Shown piece by piece: positions 30,663-40,603 of a stretch of 64,000 nucleotides of DNA (position 1 is its first letter; every line of letters begins with the position of its first letter). Below the pieces are notes generated by a model. The model saw only the letters and a program-made list of their open reading frames with translations, was not told the origin of the DNA and searched no databases. Made by a program: the position numbers and the translations under genes. Source of the DNA: Moellerella wisconsensis ATCC 35017 (GTDB taxonomy: Bacteria > Pseudomonadota > Gammaproteobacteria > Enterobacterales > Enterobacteriaceae); contig NZ_LGAA01000007.1 of assembly GCF_001294465.1 (NCBI RefSeq), forward strand, positions 147,041-211,040, read 5' to 3'.

Positions 30663-31217
30663 TTAGCTAATTGGATGAGTTTTCTTAATAGCATTAAAGC
30701 CACTTTTCTTCCACCAAGAAATAATATAATCCGCGACTTGTTGTGGATTATTAATATCTAATTGTGGTAATTCAGTCTCTAAAATCTGATCGCTGGCAAC
30801 CGCGACAACATAGGGATCAATCAGTTGCTCAAGGGGTCTGGCGAGTGCTTGACGAAATAAAGCGATCTTTGGGATCGGCTCATGTTTAAAACCTTCAACT
30901 AAGATCAGATCAAGTGACTGATGGTCAAATCGACGGGCTAAATAATATAGATCTAATGAGGTATTTTCTGGCGTTTCAGTCATGAGTGCCCAACGCTGCT
31001 GGCTAGCGACTAAGGTTTGCAAAGCGCCGGCTTTACGTAATTCGTAGCTGTCTTTACCAGGTTTATCAATATCCATATCATGATGGGTATGTTTTATCAT
31101 GCCAACACGCAGATGCTGTTCTCTCAATAGAGGGATCACTTTTTTTAATAATGTTGTTTTACCGGTACCGCTATAAGCAGTGATCCCAAGCAGGGGGTAT
31201 ATCGTGTTATTCATCAT
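30663..31217 (-). CDS. mobB: Molybdopterin-guanine dinucleotide biosynthesis adaptor MobB
   Basis: MobB is a GTP-binding protein that assists MobA in making the Mo-bisMGD cofactor. The 184-aa protein has Walker A TAYSGTGKTTLL near the N-terminus, KHTHHDMDIDKPGKDSY and LVEGFKHEPIPKI, all typical. It lies 18 bases downstream of mobA in the same operon, as in E. coli. Confidence 0.95.
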   Translation of the reverse strand: MMNNTIYPLLGITAYSGTGKTTLLKKVIPLLREQHLRVGMIKHTHHDMDIDKPGKDSYELRKAGALQTLVASQQRWALMTETPENTSLDLYYLARRFDHQSLDLILVEGFKHEPIPKIALFRQALARPLEQLIDPYVVAVASDQILETELPQLDINNPQQVADYIISWWKKSGFNAIKKTHPIS

Positions 31218-31235
31218 TTATTCTGCCGTTATTTT

Positions 31236-31844
31236 TTATAAATTGGCATTGTTTTGCCAGTTAGCACAATCTTCTGGAGTATTCAGATTTGCAAATGCTC
31301 CTGTCTCTGAAGAGAAAACAATACACTTAGCAGATACTTTTTGCATGAATAACATCAATTTGCGATCGCCATTATTTAAATATTGTGTTAATTGCGGTTC
31401 AACGGAACGATGTAATAGCGTAAATGTTGGGTGTTCACGATGTGTATCACTGGCATAGCAAGCAATGGCGTCGCCTTTTTCTTCCCACATTTTTTGCACT
31501 AAATTTTTCGGAAATGAGGGTACATCGCAGGGGACAAATATCACCCAATCTGTAGTTATCTCGGCTAGTACGGCCTGCATTCCTGCCAAAGGGCCAGAAA
31601 AATCGGGCGTTAAATCGGTGATTACTGGCAGATCGCTTTGACGATAAATAGCAAGGTGTCGATTGGCGTTGATAACCAGACGGTTTACTTGTGGTTTTAA
31701 TCTTTCCGCAATATAAGCATATAGCGGTTGTCCATTTAGAGAAACTAAGCCTTTATCTTGCCCGCCCATGCGTGAACCGCGACCGCCTGCCAGAATAGCA
31801 CCGGTAATCAATGGGGTATCTGTTATTAATTGGCTTGGTGCCAT
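31236..31844 (-). CDS. mobA: Molybdenum cofactor guanylyltransferase MobA
   Basis: MobA attaches GMP from GTP to molybdopterin to form the MGD cofactor. The 202-aa protein shows the nucleotidyltransferase signature ILAGGRGSRMGGQDKGL, DLTPDFSGPLAGM and FVPCDVPSFP (metal-binding Asp). It is the first gene of mobAB. Confidence 0.96.
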   Translation of the reverse strand: MAPSQLITDTPLITGAILAGGRGSRMGGQDKGLVSLNGQPLYAYIAERLKPQVNRLVINANRHLAIYRQSDLPVITDLTPDFSGPLAGMQAVLAEITTDWVIFVPCDVPSFPKNLVQKMWEEKGDAIACYASDTHREHPTFTLLHRSVEPQLTQYLNNGDRKLMLFMQKVSAKCIVFSSETGAFANLNTPEDCANWQNNANL

Positions 31845-32151
31845 ATTCAGTTTTCCTGTCTATCTTAACGAAAATATTTCAATTTACGGATTAGGTTATT
31901 TAATTATTATTGCTGATTGTGGTGGTGTCATGTCAGCATAGCAATATATGGGTTATTTGAGATTAAATAACCACGATATTTTGCTATAAAATCAATCAGA
32001 GTCTCAATAAATAACCTATAACCTTTACTCATATTGACACCTCTTGGTTTCCTCTGGTGTATGATATATTCGTTATTGCTGCAAGTAGCGGTTATATTTG
32101 CGGCTGAGCTTCGTTGATCATTATGACTATCAATAGAATAAGGAATAAACC
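31845..32151. other. mobA-yihD divergent spacer
   Basis: The 307-base spacer contains a perfect 8-bp inverted repeat GGTTATTT/AAATAACC (31951-31958, 31965-31972), with a further AAATAACC at about 32009. A TTGACA (32034-32039) and TATGAT (32060-32065) are 20 bp apart, a suboptimal candidate promoter for yihD-srkA-dsbA. Confidence 0.45.
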
Positions 32152-32421
32152 ATGAAATGCCATCGCTTAAATGAAGTAATAGAGCTTATCCACCCGGTTT
32201 GGAAAGATAATTCTGATTTGAATTTGGTGCAATTATTACAAAAATTAGCTGATGAAGCTGGATTTCAAGGTGAGTTGGCCGATTTGACCGACGACGTGCT
32301 TATCTATCATTTGAAAATGAGAGGAACAGAGAGCAACGAAGTGATCCCCGGCCTGAAAAAAGATTATCAGGAAGATTTTAAAACTGCCATTCTGCGAGCC
32401 AGAGGCATTATTAAAGATTAA
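32152..32421 (+). CDS. yihD: YihD family protein (DUF1040)
   Basis: This 89-aa cytoplasmic protein matches E. coli YihD (89 aa): [25 protein letters not shown]-like and [14 protein letters not shown] segments. The function is unknown. AAGGA precedes the ATG. It begins the yihD-srkA-dsbA run with 13 bases to srkA, as in E. coli where yihE-dsbA are co-transcribed. Confidence 0.93.
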   Translation: MKCHRLNEVIELIHPVWKDNSDLNLVQLLQKLADEAGFQGELADLTDDVLIYHLKMRGTESNEVIPGLKKDYQEDFKTAILRARGIIKD

Positions 32422-32434
32422 GTGATAGGTCAAC

Positions 32435-33424
32435 GTGACTGAAAAAACACATTTCCATTTTGGCGATATATCGCCAGATTTAATCTTGGATGCTCTGATG
32501 GAAGCAGGGCTGTATTTAGATTCAGGATTAACTGAGTTAAATAGTTATGAGAATCGAGTTTATCAGTTCATGGATGAAAATCGCCGTCGCTATGTGGTTA
32601 AATTTTATCGACCTGAGCGGTGGAGCCGTTCTCAAATCCAAGAAGAACATGATTTTATTCTGGAATTACAAGAGTCTGGCCTTTCAGTTGTTGCACCATT
32701 GGCATTTGCAGGGCAGACCATTCTCGAATTTAGTGGCTTTTTATTTGCTATATTTCCGAGTATTGGCGGGCGTCAATATGAAACAGATAATCTGTTTCAG
32801 TTGGAAGATGTAGGGCGTGTGTTAGGTCGAGTTCATCAAATAGGAAAGAAGCAGTTATTTTCATTCCGACCGACGATTAGCATTGATGAATATTTAGTTA
32901 ACCCGATGCAGATCTTAGCGTGCAGTTCATTGGTGGCAGCAAAGGCTCGTGATCCGCTCTTCGAGATCCTCGAAAAAGTGATAGCATTAGTTAAGCAACA
33001 ATGGCCGGAAGATTACACCATGTTACGCCTGCATGGGGATTGCCATCCGGGAAATATTTTGTGGCGTGATGAAGCTTGGCTAGTTGATTTTGATGATTCC
33101 CGTAATGGACCCGCTATCCAAGATTTGTGGATGTTATTAAACGGTGATCGTCAAGAACAGCGTATTCAATTGGATACGCTGCTAGAGGCTTACAGTGAGT
33201 TTGGCGATTTTGATCTGCAAGAACTCAAACTGATTGAGCCGTTACGCGTTATGAGAATGGTCCATTATCTCGCGTGGATTGCTAAGCGTTGGCAGGATCC
33301 TGCTTTCCCGAAGGCTTTTCCATGGATGACAGATAGTGATTTTTGGCATCGACAGGTGAGTGAATTTACTCGGCAAATGACCGTATTACAGGAACCACCG
33401 TTGTCATTAACGCCATTTTATTAA
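32435..33424 (+). CDS. srkA: Stress response Ser/Thr kinase SrkA (YihE)
   Basis: SrkA (formerly YihE/RdoA) is a eukaryotic-like protein kinase of the APH fold implicated in Cpx and stress-induced death control. The 329-aa protein (E. coli 328) begins with GTG (VTEKTHFHFGDISPDLI) and shows YVVKFYRPERWS with the ATP-binding Lys, the catalytic loop LHGDCHPGNILW and the metal-binding LVDFDDSRNGP. dsbA follows after 34 bases, supporting the envelope-stress link. Confidence 0.95.
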   Translation: MTEKTHFHFGDISPDLILDALMEAGLYLDSGLTELNSYENRVYQFMDENRRRYVVKFYRPERWSRSQIQEEHDFILELQESGLSVVAPLAFAGQTILEFSGFLFAIFPSIGGRQYETDNLFQLEDVGRVLGRVHQIGKKQLFSFRPTISIDEYLVNPMQILACSSLVAAKARDPLFEILEKVIALVKQQWPEDYTMLRLHGDCHPGNILWRDEAWLVDFDDSRNGPAIQDLWMLLNGDRQEQRIQLDTLLEAYSEFGDFDLQELKLIEPLRVMRMVHYLAWIAKRWQDPAFPKAFPWMTDSDFWHRQVSEFTRQMTVLQEPPLSLTPFY

Positions 33425-33458
33425 TTGGATTGATTTTATTTTCTGGAGAAAATTTAAG

Positions 33459-34091
33459 ATGAAAAAAATTTGGTTAGCTTTGATCGCCTTGACCATGGCA
33501 TTTGGGGCGACAACTGCTTCTGCTGCGAATTATACCGAAGGCAAGCAGTATACTCAGTTAAAAGAAACCGTACAAAATTTACCCGAGGTTCTAGAGTTTT
33601 TCTCATTCTACTGCCCACATTGTTATCAATTTGAAAATGTGTATAAAATTCCTCAGACGGTTGAGCAAAATTTACCTTCTGGCGTAAAAATGGAACGCTA
33701 TCATGTTGATTTTTTAGGTCCTTTAGGTCCTGAATTAACTAAAGCTTGGGCTGTCGCTATTGTGCTGAATGCGGAAGCAAAAGTAACCCCAATTCTATTT
33801 GATGGTATTCAGAAAACTCAATCTATCCGTACCACGGACGATATTCGCAATGCATTTGTTAAAGCGGGTATCTCAGCTGAAGAATATGATGCGGCCTTAA
33901 ATAGCTTTGTCGTTAAATCTTTGGTTGCAAAACAGCAAGATGCGGCGAAGAACCTGAAATTAAGAGGTGTTCCAGCAATTTATGTTGATGGTAAATATCA
34001 AATAAATAATGCCGGCATCAATGTTGATGATCCGAATAATTACGCTAAAGAGTTTTCTAACGTGATTAATTCATTAGTTACACAAAAATAA
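33459..34091 (+). CDS. dsbA: Thiol:disulfide interchange protein DsbA
   Basis: DsbA is the periplasmic oxidase that introduces disulfides. The 210-aa precursor has a signal peptide ending TASA (about residue 22), a thioredoxin fold with active site FYCPHCYQF (Cys52 and Cys55) and the cis-proline loop LRGVPAIYVDG. CTGGAG precedes the start. It is downstream of srkA, as in E. coli. Confidence 0.97.
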   Translation: MKKIWLALIALTMAFGATTASAANYTEGKQYTQLKETVQNLPEVLEFFSFYCPHCYQFENVYKIPQTVEQNLPSGVKMERYHVDFLGPLGPELTKAWAVAIVLNAEAKVTPILFDGIQKTQSIRTTDDIRNAFVKAGISAEEYDAALNSFVVKSLVAKQQDAAKNLKLRGVPAIYVDGKYQINNAGINVDDPNNYAKEFSNVINSLVTQK

Positions 34092-34103
34092 AGTACTTTT
34101 TAT

Positions 34104-34131
34104 GGTAATGGCTGTAATCTCAGCCATTGCC
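34104..34131 (+). terminator. Hairpin after dsbA
   Basis: GGTAATGGCTG (34104-34114) pairs with CAGCCATTGCC (34121-34131) through one G-T wobble around a 6-nt loop. No U-tract follows, so it may be a Rho-dependent 3'-end hairpin. Confidence 0.45.
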
Positions 34132-34433
34132 GTTATCTCCTCTGCTTTTATTGATGACAATATCAATATCCACAAACCGACAAATAATAAGTTTTTGTTC
34201 TGGATCAATCTAATATCAGCTAACTCATTGATTTTATTTTCCTGTTTTTATGCTTGATCTTTTCTTACTTATTGAATAAACACAGATACATACTTCTGTG
34301 CACAGAGTTATCCACAGCATATGCAAGTATCCACAGCAGGAAAACACGCTTTTCTTGCAGACAATATTCGTCTATATGCCCGCAATATGGCATTCTATTG
34401 CTATTCAATCCTCAAAATAGATGATGACAGATT
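34132..34433. other. polA upstream region
   Basis: The region upstream of polA contains two DnaA boxes and a 12-bp palindrome (listed separately). A clear -35/-10 pair was not assigned. No gene is present. Confidence 0.5.
34295..34335 (+). promoter_or_regulatory. DnaA boxes and palindrome upstream of polA
   Basis: A perfect DnaA box TTATCCACA lies at 34308-34316 and a one-mismatch copy GTATCCACA at 34327-34335, 19 bases apart on the same strand. Directly upstream is the 12-bp palindrome TCTGTGCACAGA (34295-34306). Growth- or replication-linked control of polA by DnaA is inferred; I recall that it has been reported for E. coli polA. Confidence 0.6.
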
Positions 34434-37241
34434 ATGGCTCAGATAGCTGAAAACCCCCTTATTCTGGTAGATGGCTCTTCCTACCTTTATCGCGCTTACC
34501 ATGCATTTCCTCCGCTGACTAACAGTGCTGGGCAACCAACTGGTGCGATGTATGGTGTGCTAAATATGCTACGCAGTCTGATCCTGCAATACCGCCCGAG
34601 CCATGTTGCGGTAGTTTTTGATGCTAAAGGTAAAACATTCCGTGATGAACTGTTTGAAAGTTATAAATCTCATCGCCCACCGATGCCAGACGATTTACGT
34701 GAACAAATCGCGCCATTGCATGAAATGGTCGAAGCTATCGGATTACCTCTGCTGGTGGTACCGGGCGTAGAGGCGGATGATGTCATAGGCACATTAGCCA
34801 AACAAGCCAGCGCACAGGGTCGCCATGTATTAATTAGTACCGGTGATAAAGATATGGCGCAATTAGTTGAGCCCAATGTCACTTTAATTAATACCATGAC
34901 CAATACCATTTTAGGGCCAGAAGAAGTGGTTACTAAATATGGCGTACCACCGGAGCTTATTATTGATTTTCTGGCGCTCATGGGGGACTCTTCGGATAAT
35001 ATTCCTGGCGTACCCGGTGTAGGTGAAAAGACCGCATTGGCATTATTACAAGGCATCGGTAGCTTAGAAGAAATTTATAACCGTCTTGATGATATTGCCG
35101 GATTGGGCTTTCGCGGTTCTAAGACATTAGCACCTAAAATGGTCGATAACCGCGAACTGGCCTTTTTATCCTATCAGCTGGCAACAATCAAAACAGATGT
35201 TGAGCTAGACCGTGATTGTGAGCAATTAGAAGTACAAGCGCTTGATGCCGATAAATTACATCAATTATTTAGCCGTTATGAATTCAAACGTTGGCTGACT
35301 GAGGTGGAAAATGGCAGTTGGTTAGACAGTAAAGCAGCTAAACCTTCCGCGTCAGCCAAAGCTGCCTCCGCGGCTGAAGTTAAAATTGAAACAGTGACTG
35401 CTGCGCCAGTGGCCCCGCTATTAACGGCAGAAAATTACCAGACGATCCTTGAACCAGCAGATTTTGAGTGCTGGTTAGAAAAACTACGTACTGCCAAAAT
35501 GTTTGCTTTTGATACTGAAACCAACAGCTTAGATACCCATGAAGCCCAGTTAGTTGGGATGTCTTTTGCAATTGAACCTGGTCATGCGGCATATTTGCCT
35601 TTGGCACACGATTATCTTGATGCCCCCCACCAGCTGCCATTAGATGATGTATTAGCCGCGATGAAGCCAATTTTAGAAAATGAAAACATTATCAAAATTG
35701 GTCAGAATCTAAAATATGATCGTGGTGTTTTAGAAAATTATGCGATTGAGTTAAAAGGCATTGGTTTTGATACTATGCTGGAATCTTACGTTTTAAATAG
35801 TGTTGCAGGGATGGGGCGCCATGATATGGATAGCCTTGCTGAGCGACATCTTAGCCATAAAACTACCACCTTTGAAGAGGTTGCTGGAAAGGGCAAAAAG
35901 CAGCTGACATTTAATCAAATTGCCTTAGAACAAGCGGCTAATTATGCTGCAGAAGATGCCGATGTCACTTTGCTATTACATCAGGCACTATGGCCACAGA
36001 TTGAAGCTGAAGCTAAATTAAAACATGTATTTACTGATATAGAAATGCCGTTAGTGCCAGTATTATCTCGCATGGAACGCAAAGGTGTATTGATAGATGC
36101 AAAAGTTTTAGCCGAGCAATCAAAAGAGATAACTGCTCGTTTAGGCGAATTAGAAAAATTAGCTTATACGCTGGCTGGCGAAGAGTTTAATTTAGCTTCT
36201 CCTAAGCAGTTACAGGTGATTTTATTTGAAAAATTACAGTTGCCTGTGGTTAAAAAGACGCCAAGTGGTGCGCCTTCCACCAATGAAGAAGTCCTTGAAG
36301 AATTAGCGATAGATCATGAGTTGCCAAAGCTGTTATTAGAACATCGAGGGCTGGCAAAACTAAAATCGACTTATACTGATAAATTGCCCCTGATGATCAA
36401 TCCAAAAACTCAGCGGGTACATACTTCATATCATCAGGCGGTAACTGCGACCGGGCGGTTATCTTCTCGCGATCCAAATCTGCAAAATATTCCGGTTAGA
36501 ACTGCTGAAGGCCGCCGGATCCGTCAAGCTTTTATTGCTCGTGACGGGTATAAAGTTGTCGCTGCCGACTATTCACAAATTGAATTACGCATTATGGCGC
36601 ATTTATCTCAGGATAAAGGTTTGCTGACTGCTTTTGCTGAAGGTAAAGATATTCACCGAGCAACGGCGGCTGAAGTTTTCGGGGTCTCACTGGATGAAGT
36701 CACAAACGATCAACGTCGCAGTGCGAAAGCCATTAACTTTGGTTTGATTTATGGCATGAGTGCTTTTGGTTTAGCGCGTCAATTGGGAATTTCTCGCAGT
36801 GAGGCGCAGCGCTATATGGATCTCTATTTTGAACGCTATCCGGGCGTTTTAGACTATATGGAGAGAACGCGTCAGCAAGCCGCAGAACAAGGTTATGTTG
36901 AAACACTCGAAGGCCGTCGTCTGTATCTACCAGAGATTAACTCGCGTAATGGTATGCGCCGTAAAGCCTCTGAGCGCGAAGCGATTAATGCGCCAATGCA
37001 AGGAACTGCGGCTGATATTATTAAAAAAGCGATGATTACTGTCGATCATTGGCTACAGACTGAGAAACCACACGCTGAAATGCTGATGCAAGTACACGAT
37101 GAATTAGTTTTTGAAGTCAAAGAGTCCGAGTTAGAAAGTGTTAAACAGCAAATTCAACGTTTAATGGAAAATAGTATGTTACTAGATGTACCATTAAAAG
37201 TTGAAGTCGGTGTTGGTGATAATTGGGATGAGGCACATTAG
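34434..37241 (+). CDS. polA: DNA polymerase I
   Basis: Pol I removes RNA primers and fills gaps in replication and repair. The 935-aa protein (E. coli 928) has the 5'-3' exonuclease domain (about 1-320; [19 protein letters not shown]), the 3'-5' proofreading domain (about 325-520; [30 protein letters not shown]) and the polymerase domain with [34 protein letters not shown] and VHDELVFEV. All catalytic motifs are intact. The linker near 303-320 is Ala/Lys-rich and slightly longer than in E. coli. Confidence 0.98.
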   Translation: MAQIAENPLILVDGSSYLYRAYHAFPPLTNSAGQPTGAMYGVLNMLRSLILQYRPSHVAVVFDAKGKTFRDELFESYKSHRPPMPDDLREQIAPLHEMVEAIGLPLLVVPGVEADDVIGTLAKQASAQGRHVLISTGDKDMAQLVEPNVTLINTMTNTILGPEEVVTKYGVPPELIIDFLALMGDSSDNIPGVPGVGEKTALALLQGIGSLEEIYNRLDDIAGLGFRGSKTLAPKMVDNRELAFLSYQLATIKTDVELDRDCEQLEVQALDADKLHQLFSRYEFKRWLTEVENGSWLDSKAAKPSASAKAASAAEVKIETVTAAPVAPLLTAENYQTILEPADFECWLEKLRTAKMFAFDTETNSLDTHEAQLVGMSFAIEPGHAAYLPLAHDYLDAPHQLPLDDVLAAMKPILENENIIKIGQNLKYDRGVLENYAIELKGIGFDTMLESYVLNSVAGMGRHDMDSLAERHLSHKTTTFEEVAGKGKKQLTFNQIALEQAANYAAEDADVTLLLHQALWPQIEAEAKLKHVFTDIEMPLVPVLSRMERKGVLIDAKVLAEQSKEITARLGELEKLAYTLAGEEFNLASPKQLQVILFEKLQLPVVKKTPSGAPSTNEEVLEELAIDHELPKLLLEHRGLAKLKSTYTDKLPLMINPKTQRVHTSYHQAVTATGRLSSRDPNLQNIPVRTAEGRRIRQAFIARDGYKVVAADYSQIELRIMAHLSQDKGLLTAFAEGKDIHRATAAEVFGVSLDEVTNDQRRSAKAINFGLIYGMSAFGLARQLGISRSEAQRYMDLYFERYPGVLDYMERTRQQAAEQGYVETLEGRRLYLPEINSRNGMRRKASEREAINAPMQGTAADIIKKAMITVDHWLQTEKPHAEMLMQVHDELVFEVKESELESVKQQIQRLMENSMLLDVPLKVEVGVGDNWDEAH

Positions 37242-37295
37242 TTTAATTATTTGATTTTTAAATTTTTATTCAATTAATATTGGTTTAAATAATCA

Positions 37296-37327
37296 AAAAA
37301 GAGAGTTACTTTGTGGCTCTCTTTTTG
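37296..37327 (+). terminator. Terminator of polA
   Basis: AAAAGAGAG (37297-37305) pairs with CTCTCTTTT (37317-37325), loop 11 nt, with a T-run at the 3' side, 55 bases after polA. Confidence 0.8.
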
Positions 37328-37453
37328 TTAGTGAATATAATATATAAAAATATTAGATTGGATGTGAGTGAGTCGCTAAAGAATTATCAAACACTATTAT
37401 CATTGATACTTGGTTGTATTGAGTAGGCTATTGATTAAATTGGAGATAATGCA

Positions 37454-37846
37454 TTGACATATAGTAATAAATTCATTTTGCCACTGATGATCAGCACGAT
37501 GGCTTTTCTTGCTAGCGGGTGTGACAAAATAGAGGAAAAAGTGGCGGATAGTGCGCCTAGCGGAAATTATCCGATTCAGCTTGCTTTAGACTCAATGGGA
37601 GATTCATTTCAAGAAAGTGTTACTAATTTAAGCATAACCCAACATGTAAATAGAGGAGAATTACCTGATAAAGCAGTAGTTACGATTGAAGAATCTGATT
37701 TACAGGATGATTCGATTGCAGCAGAAAAAACAGTTTTTACAATGAGTTATCAGGGAGATAAATGGCAAATAATTAATCGGGTTAAAACACAACGATGCTG
37801 GCCTGAGCGAGGAAATAAAGACTTCTCTGAGCAACCATGCAATTAG
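37454..37846 (+). CDS. Putative lipoprotein of unknown function
   Basis: A TTG-initiated ORF with GGAG eight bases upstream encodes a 130-aa precursor with a signal peptide and lipobox LASGC (Cys23), followed by Asp, which in E. coli sorting rules would favour inner-membrane retention. The mature part is a small acidic domain with YQGDKWQIINRVKTQRCW near the end and two further cysteines that might pair. I do not recognise the family. It sits between polA and spf, where E. coli has no gene. Confidence 0.7.
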   Translation: MTYSNKFILPLMISTMAFLASGCDKIEEKVADSAPSGNYPIQLALDSMGDSFQESVTNLSITQHVNRGELPDKAVVTIEESDLQDDSIAAEKTVFTMSYQGDKWQIINRVKTQRCWPERGNKDFSEQPCN

Positions 37847-38433
37847 AAAACAGCGGATGCTGATAATAGAATTTGCTTGAATGTTATGCATTTTATTATT
37901 TCTTTTGCGATTTCAGTATCTTATATATATAGAATCAATTAGATAAATAATTTAATCATAGCAAAATATAAAGTGTTTAATCAGCATCTACGCTTCTATT
38001 ATCTAACCAATATAAAACCTAATTATTCTCATTTTTGCTAAAGACGGTGTGATTCCTTAATGCCTTTAGAGGGACGAGTAAGGCGATAGCAAAAGACGCC
38101 CATACGGTTTAATTTTTTTGGCTTAGCCCCATATATTTATATCTTCTGCATAAGCAGAGAGTTTTTAGAGCTTAAAAAACGATATTATTATATTGGTATT
38201 ACCGTTATTACTATGCTGGTACAACATTGATACTTACACTAGTTAGAAGACTAATTATTATTGTAATAATTTAACTTGTTACATATTAATGAGATCTGCA
38301 TCCCGTTAATATGTTGTAAAAGTACAATATATATCTTTTTTTTCGATAAAATTTACGCTGAATCGAGTTAAGCAAAGAAAAAAAATTACAAAAAGACTTT
38401 TTTTCAACCAGAAAATACAGTAAAGTATCTCTT
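37847..38433. other. AT-rich spacer upstream of Spot 42
   Basis: These 587 bases contain no convincing gene. There is a 9-bp inverted repeat ACATATTAA/TTAATATGT (38281-38289, 38306-38314) with a 16-nt loop. The spf promoter lies at the right end with a likely -10 TAAAGT (38421-38426) seven bases before the Spot 42 start. No clean CRP site was found here, although E. coli spf is CRP-repressed. Confidence 0.5.
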
Positions 38434-38542
38434 GTAGGGTACAGAGGTAAGATGTTCTATCTTTCAGACCTTTTACTTCACGTAATCGGATTTAGCTGAA
38501 TATTAGCTGCTCCAGTCAATTATTTGACTGGAGCATTTTTTT
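38434..38542 (+). ncRNA. spf: Spot 42 small RNA
   Basis: The 109-nt sequence starting GTAGGGTACAGAGGTAAGAT reproduces the first 60 nt of E. coli Spot 42, then diverges slightly before a 12-bp terminator stem (38508-38519, 38524-38535) and seven T's. Spot 42 is an Hfq-dependent antisense regulator of catabolic genes (galK and others) repressed by CRP-cAMP. It is downstream of polA and faces engB, exactly as in E. coli. The crp gene lies 4 kb away in this window. Confidence 0.97.
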
Positions 38543-38637
38543 GTTTGAAATTCATAGAGTTGATTCATTAATGCTTGAGAATAAGTACCGCTATACCTTG
38601 AATAGATACAGCGGCCAAATATCAGAGAGGAGGATGA

Positions 38638-39252
38638 TTAAGCCGAATGTTCACTAAACCATTTGTTTAATTTGATAACTAGTTTATCGACGCCTATTTT
38701 TTTAAGTGATGAGAAGTTTTCTACTTCAATATCACCGCCAAGCTCTGCTAGAGTCTGTCTTACTCCCATCAATTGTTTCTTTTTGGCGCCAGAGGCAAGT
38801 TTGTCTGCTTTGGTTAATAACACCAATACGGGGACGTTCATTGCGACTGCCCACTCGACCATCTGCATATCCAGATCTTTCAGTGGATGGCGGATATCCA
38901 TCAACACCACTAATCCTTTAAGACATTCTCTTTTCTGTAAATATTCCCCTAATGCTTGCTGCCATTTACGTTTCATGGCTTCGGGCACTTCAGCGTAACC
39001 ATAGCCGGGTAAATCGACTAAACGAACACCATCTTCAACTTCAAATAAGTTAATTAATTGGGTTCTTCCCGGGGTTTTACTGGTACGGGCCAAGCTTTTT
39101 TGTTGCGTCAGTGTATTAAGCGCACTGGATTTTCCTGCGTTCGAACGGCCAGCAAATGCCACCTCAATTCCTGTATCATTAGGAAGGTGACGAATGTCGG
39201 GTGCACTAATGACAAATTTTGTCATATGATAATTATGGTTTTTAATGGCCAT
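38638..39252 (-). CDS. engB: Ribosome biogenesis GTPase EngB (YihA/YsxC)
   Basis: EngB is an essential GTPase involved in 50S assembly and cell division. From ATG 39252 (GGGAG seven bases upstream) the protein is 204 aa and matches E. coli YihA: G1 [11 protein letters not shown]2 region [11 protein letters not shown]3 [12 protein letters not shown]4 [10 protein letters not shown] and G5 FSSLKK. A longer in-frame reading starting at 39318 lacks support. Confidence 0.96.
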   Translation of the reverse strand: MAIKNHNYHMTKFVISAPDIRHLPNDTGIEVAFAGRSNAGKSSALNTLTQQKSLARTSKTPGRTQLINLFEVEDGVRLVDLPGYGYAEVPEAMKRKWQQALGEYLQKRECLKGLVVLMDIRHPLKDLDMQMVEWAVAMNVPVLVLLTKADKLASGAKKKQLMGVRQTLAELGGDIEVENFSSLKKIGVDKLVIKLNKWFSEHSA

Positions 39253-39559
39253 GATGATTCTCCCTGAGTTTGGCTCAAAAGGCTGGGCGATTATAACGAT
39301 AGGCAAACAGACAGACAAAGATTGTTTTAGTTATTGTTGCACGTTTATCGGCTTGATAACTATTTTTTATCTATTACGCTGTTTTTCAGGCGATAAGTTA
39401 TTTTTTTTTATGCCAAAATAGCCGGAGATTATTTATTGTCGTAATAATGGTTTTTTGGCGTAAATGACGTAAATAAAGGTAAATCTTCGACAATATTTTT
39501 AGCCTCGCTCTAGAATTAGTTGATTAATAGATTATTGGGTAATAATAAAGGGATCTTTA

Positions 39560-40132
39560 ATGTTAAAACGTATTTTTATGCCTTTACTGGCGGTCTGTGC
39601 TATTAGTGTTTCTTCTATGGCGGTTGCGGCAGGTGAGACTTATGTGAAGTTAGTTACATCTGCGGGTGATATCGAATTAGAATTAAATGATAAAAAAGCG
39701 CCAGTGACTACTGATAATTTTATGCAATATGTCAATGAGGGGTATTATAACGGTACGACGTTTCATCGAGTGATCCCAGGGTTTATGATCCAAGGTGGTG
39801 GATTTAATAAAGAATTACAACAGAAACAAACCCGAGCTCCGATTAAAAATGAGGCCGATAATGGTTTGCGTAATTTGCGTGGAACCGTTGCTATGGCGCG
39901 AACTACCAGTAAAGATAGTGCTACCAGCCAATTTTTTATCAATATTGCGGATAATGCCTTCTTAGATCATGGTCAGCGCGACTTTGGCTATGCTGTATTT
40001 GGTAAGGTGGTTAAAGGTATGGATGTGGTTGATAAAATAGCTAAAGTGAAAACTGAAAATGTTGGCCCATATCAAAATGTTCCCGTTGAACCAATAACCA
40101 TTATTTCTGCTCAAGTAGTTAAAAAACCTTAA
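39560..40132 (+). CDS. ppiA: Periplasmic peptidyl-prolyl isomerase A (cyclophilin)
   Basis: PpiA (rotamase A) is a periplasmic cyclophilin. The 190-aa precursor has a signal peptide ending MAVAAGE and the cyclophilin core: [39 protein letters not shown] and [17 protein letters not shown]. The length equals that of E. coli PpiA. It lies upstream of pabA in the same direction, with the E. coli yhfG-fic pair missing in between. Confidence 0.96.
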   Translation: MLKRIFMPLLAVCAISVSSMAVAAGETYVKLVTSAGDIELELNDKKAPVTTDNFMQYVNEGYYNGTTFHRVIPGFMIQGGGFNKELQQKQTRAPIKNEADNGLRNLRGTVAMARTTSKDSATSQFFINIADNAFLDHGQRDFGYAVFGKVVKGMDVVDKIAKVKTENVGPYQNVPVEPITIISAQVVKKP

Positions 40133-40603
40133 TTTTTATTAAATTATTCTAGTCAGCAGATGAAGATAGTATCTCATCTGCTGTTGAATATTATTAATTC
40201 TTTTTTGTTCATTTCTCTATCTTATCTTGATTTTATTATCCAGCTCTTAATTTATTAACTTATTAGTTACTTGTTTTTTCTGCTTTATGTTTATCTTGAA
40301 AATAGATTAAAGATCATCGAACAATAACAGTTTGATTTATTGAATTTTTTCTTCTGTCTGGTCAACTTATAGTCACGTGTTATGATTTTGTAATATATAG
40401 CTATATGATTTACATGAAGTTTTTATTCGCTAAAAAATAGTACCAATGATTTAAATGGGCTATTTTCCTCGTCAGGCTGTGCTATGATAGCCGCCCTATA
40501 ATAATTTCTGGCCATTTTTAGCCGGTCGCCTAATTGACAGAGTCGTTATTTCATGTCAGTGGCCACTAAAATAATGATAAAAAAATCAGTCGGATAGGCT
40601 AAT
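40133..40603. other. ppiA-pabA spacer; no fic or yhfG
   Basis: The 471-base spacer has a near-continuous ppiA 3' hairpin (40154-40183) and a possible pabA promoter region around TATGAT (40483-40488) or TATAAT (40497-40502). No recognisable remnant of yhfG or fic could be read in any frame. Confidence 0.55.
40154..40183 (+). terminator. Hairpin after ppiA
   Basis: CAGCAGATGA (40154-40163) pairs perfectly with TCATCTGCTG (40174-40183), and the loop adds three more pairs past a bulge. The downstream sequence is AT-rich without an immediate U-tract. Confidence 0.5.

Noticed and set aside
38048..38063. TGTGA-containing stretch upstream of Spot 42 as a CRP site
   Set aside because: The second half-site does not match TCACA, and it is far (about 370 bases) from the spf start.
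39253..39559. Possible csrC sRNA between engB and ppiA
   Set aside because: E. coli synteny predicts csrC beside engB, but repeated GGA motifs are missing and only AT-rich hairpins are visible.
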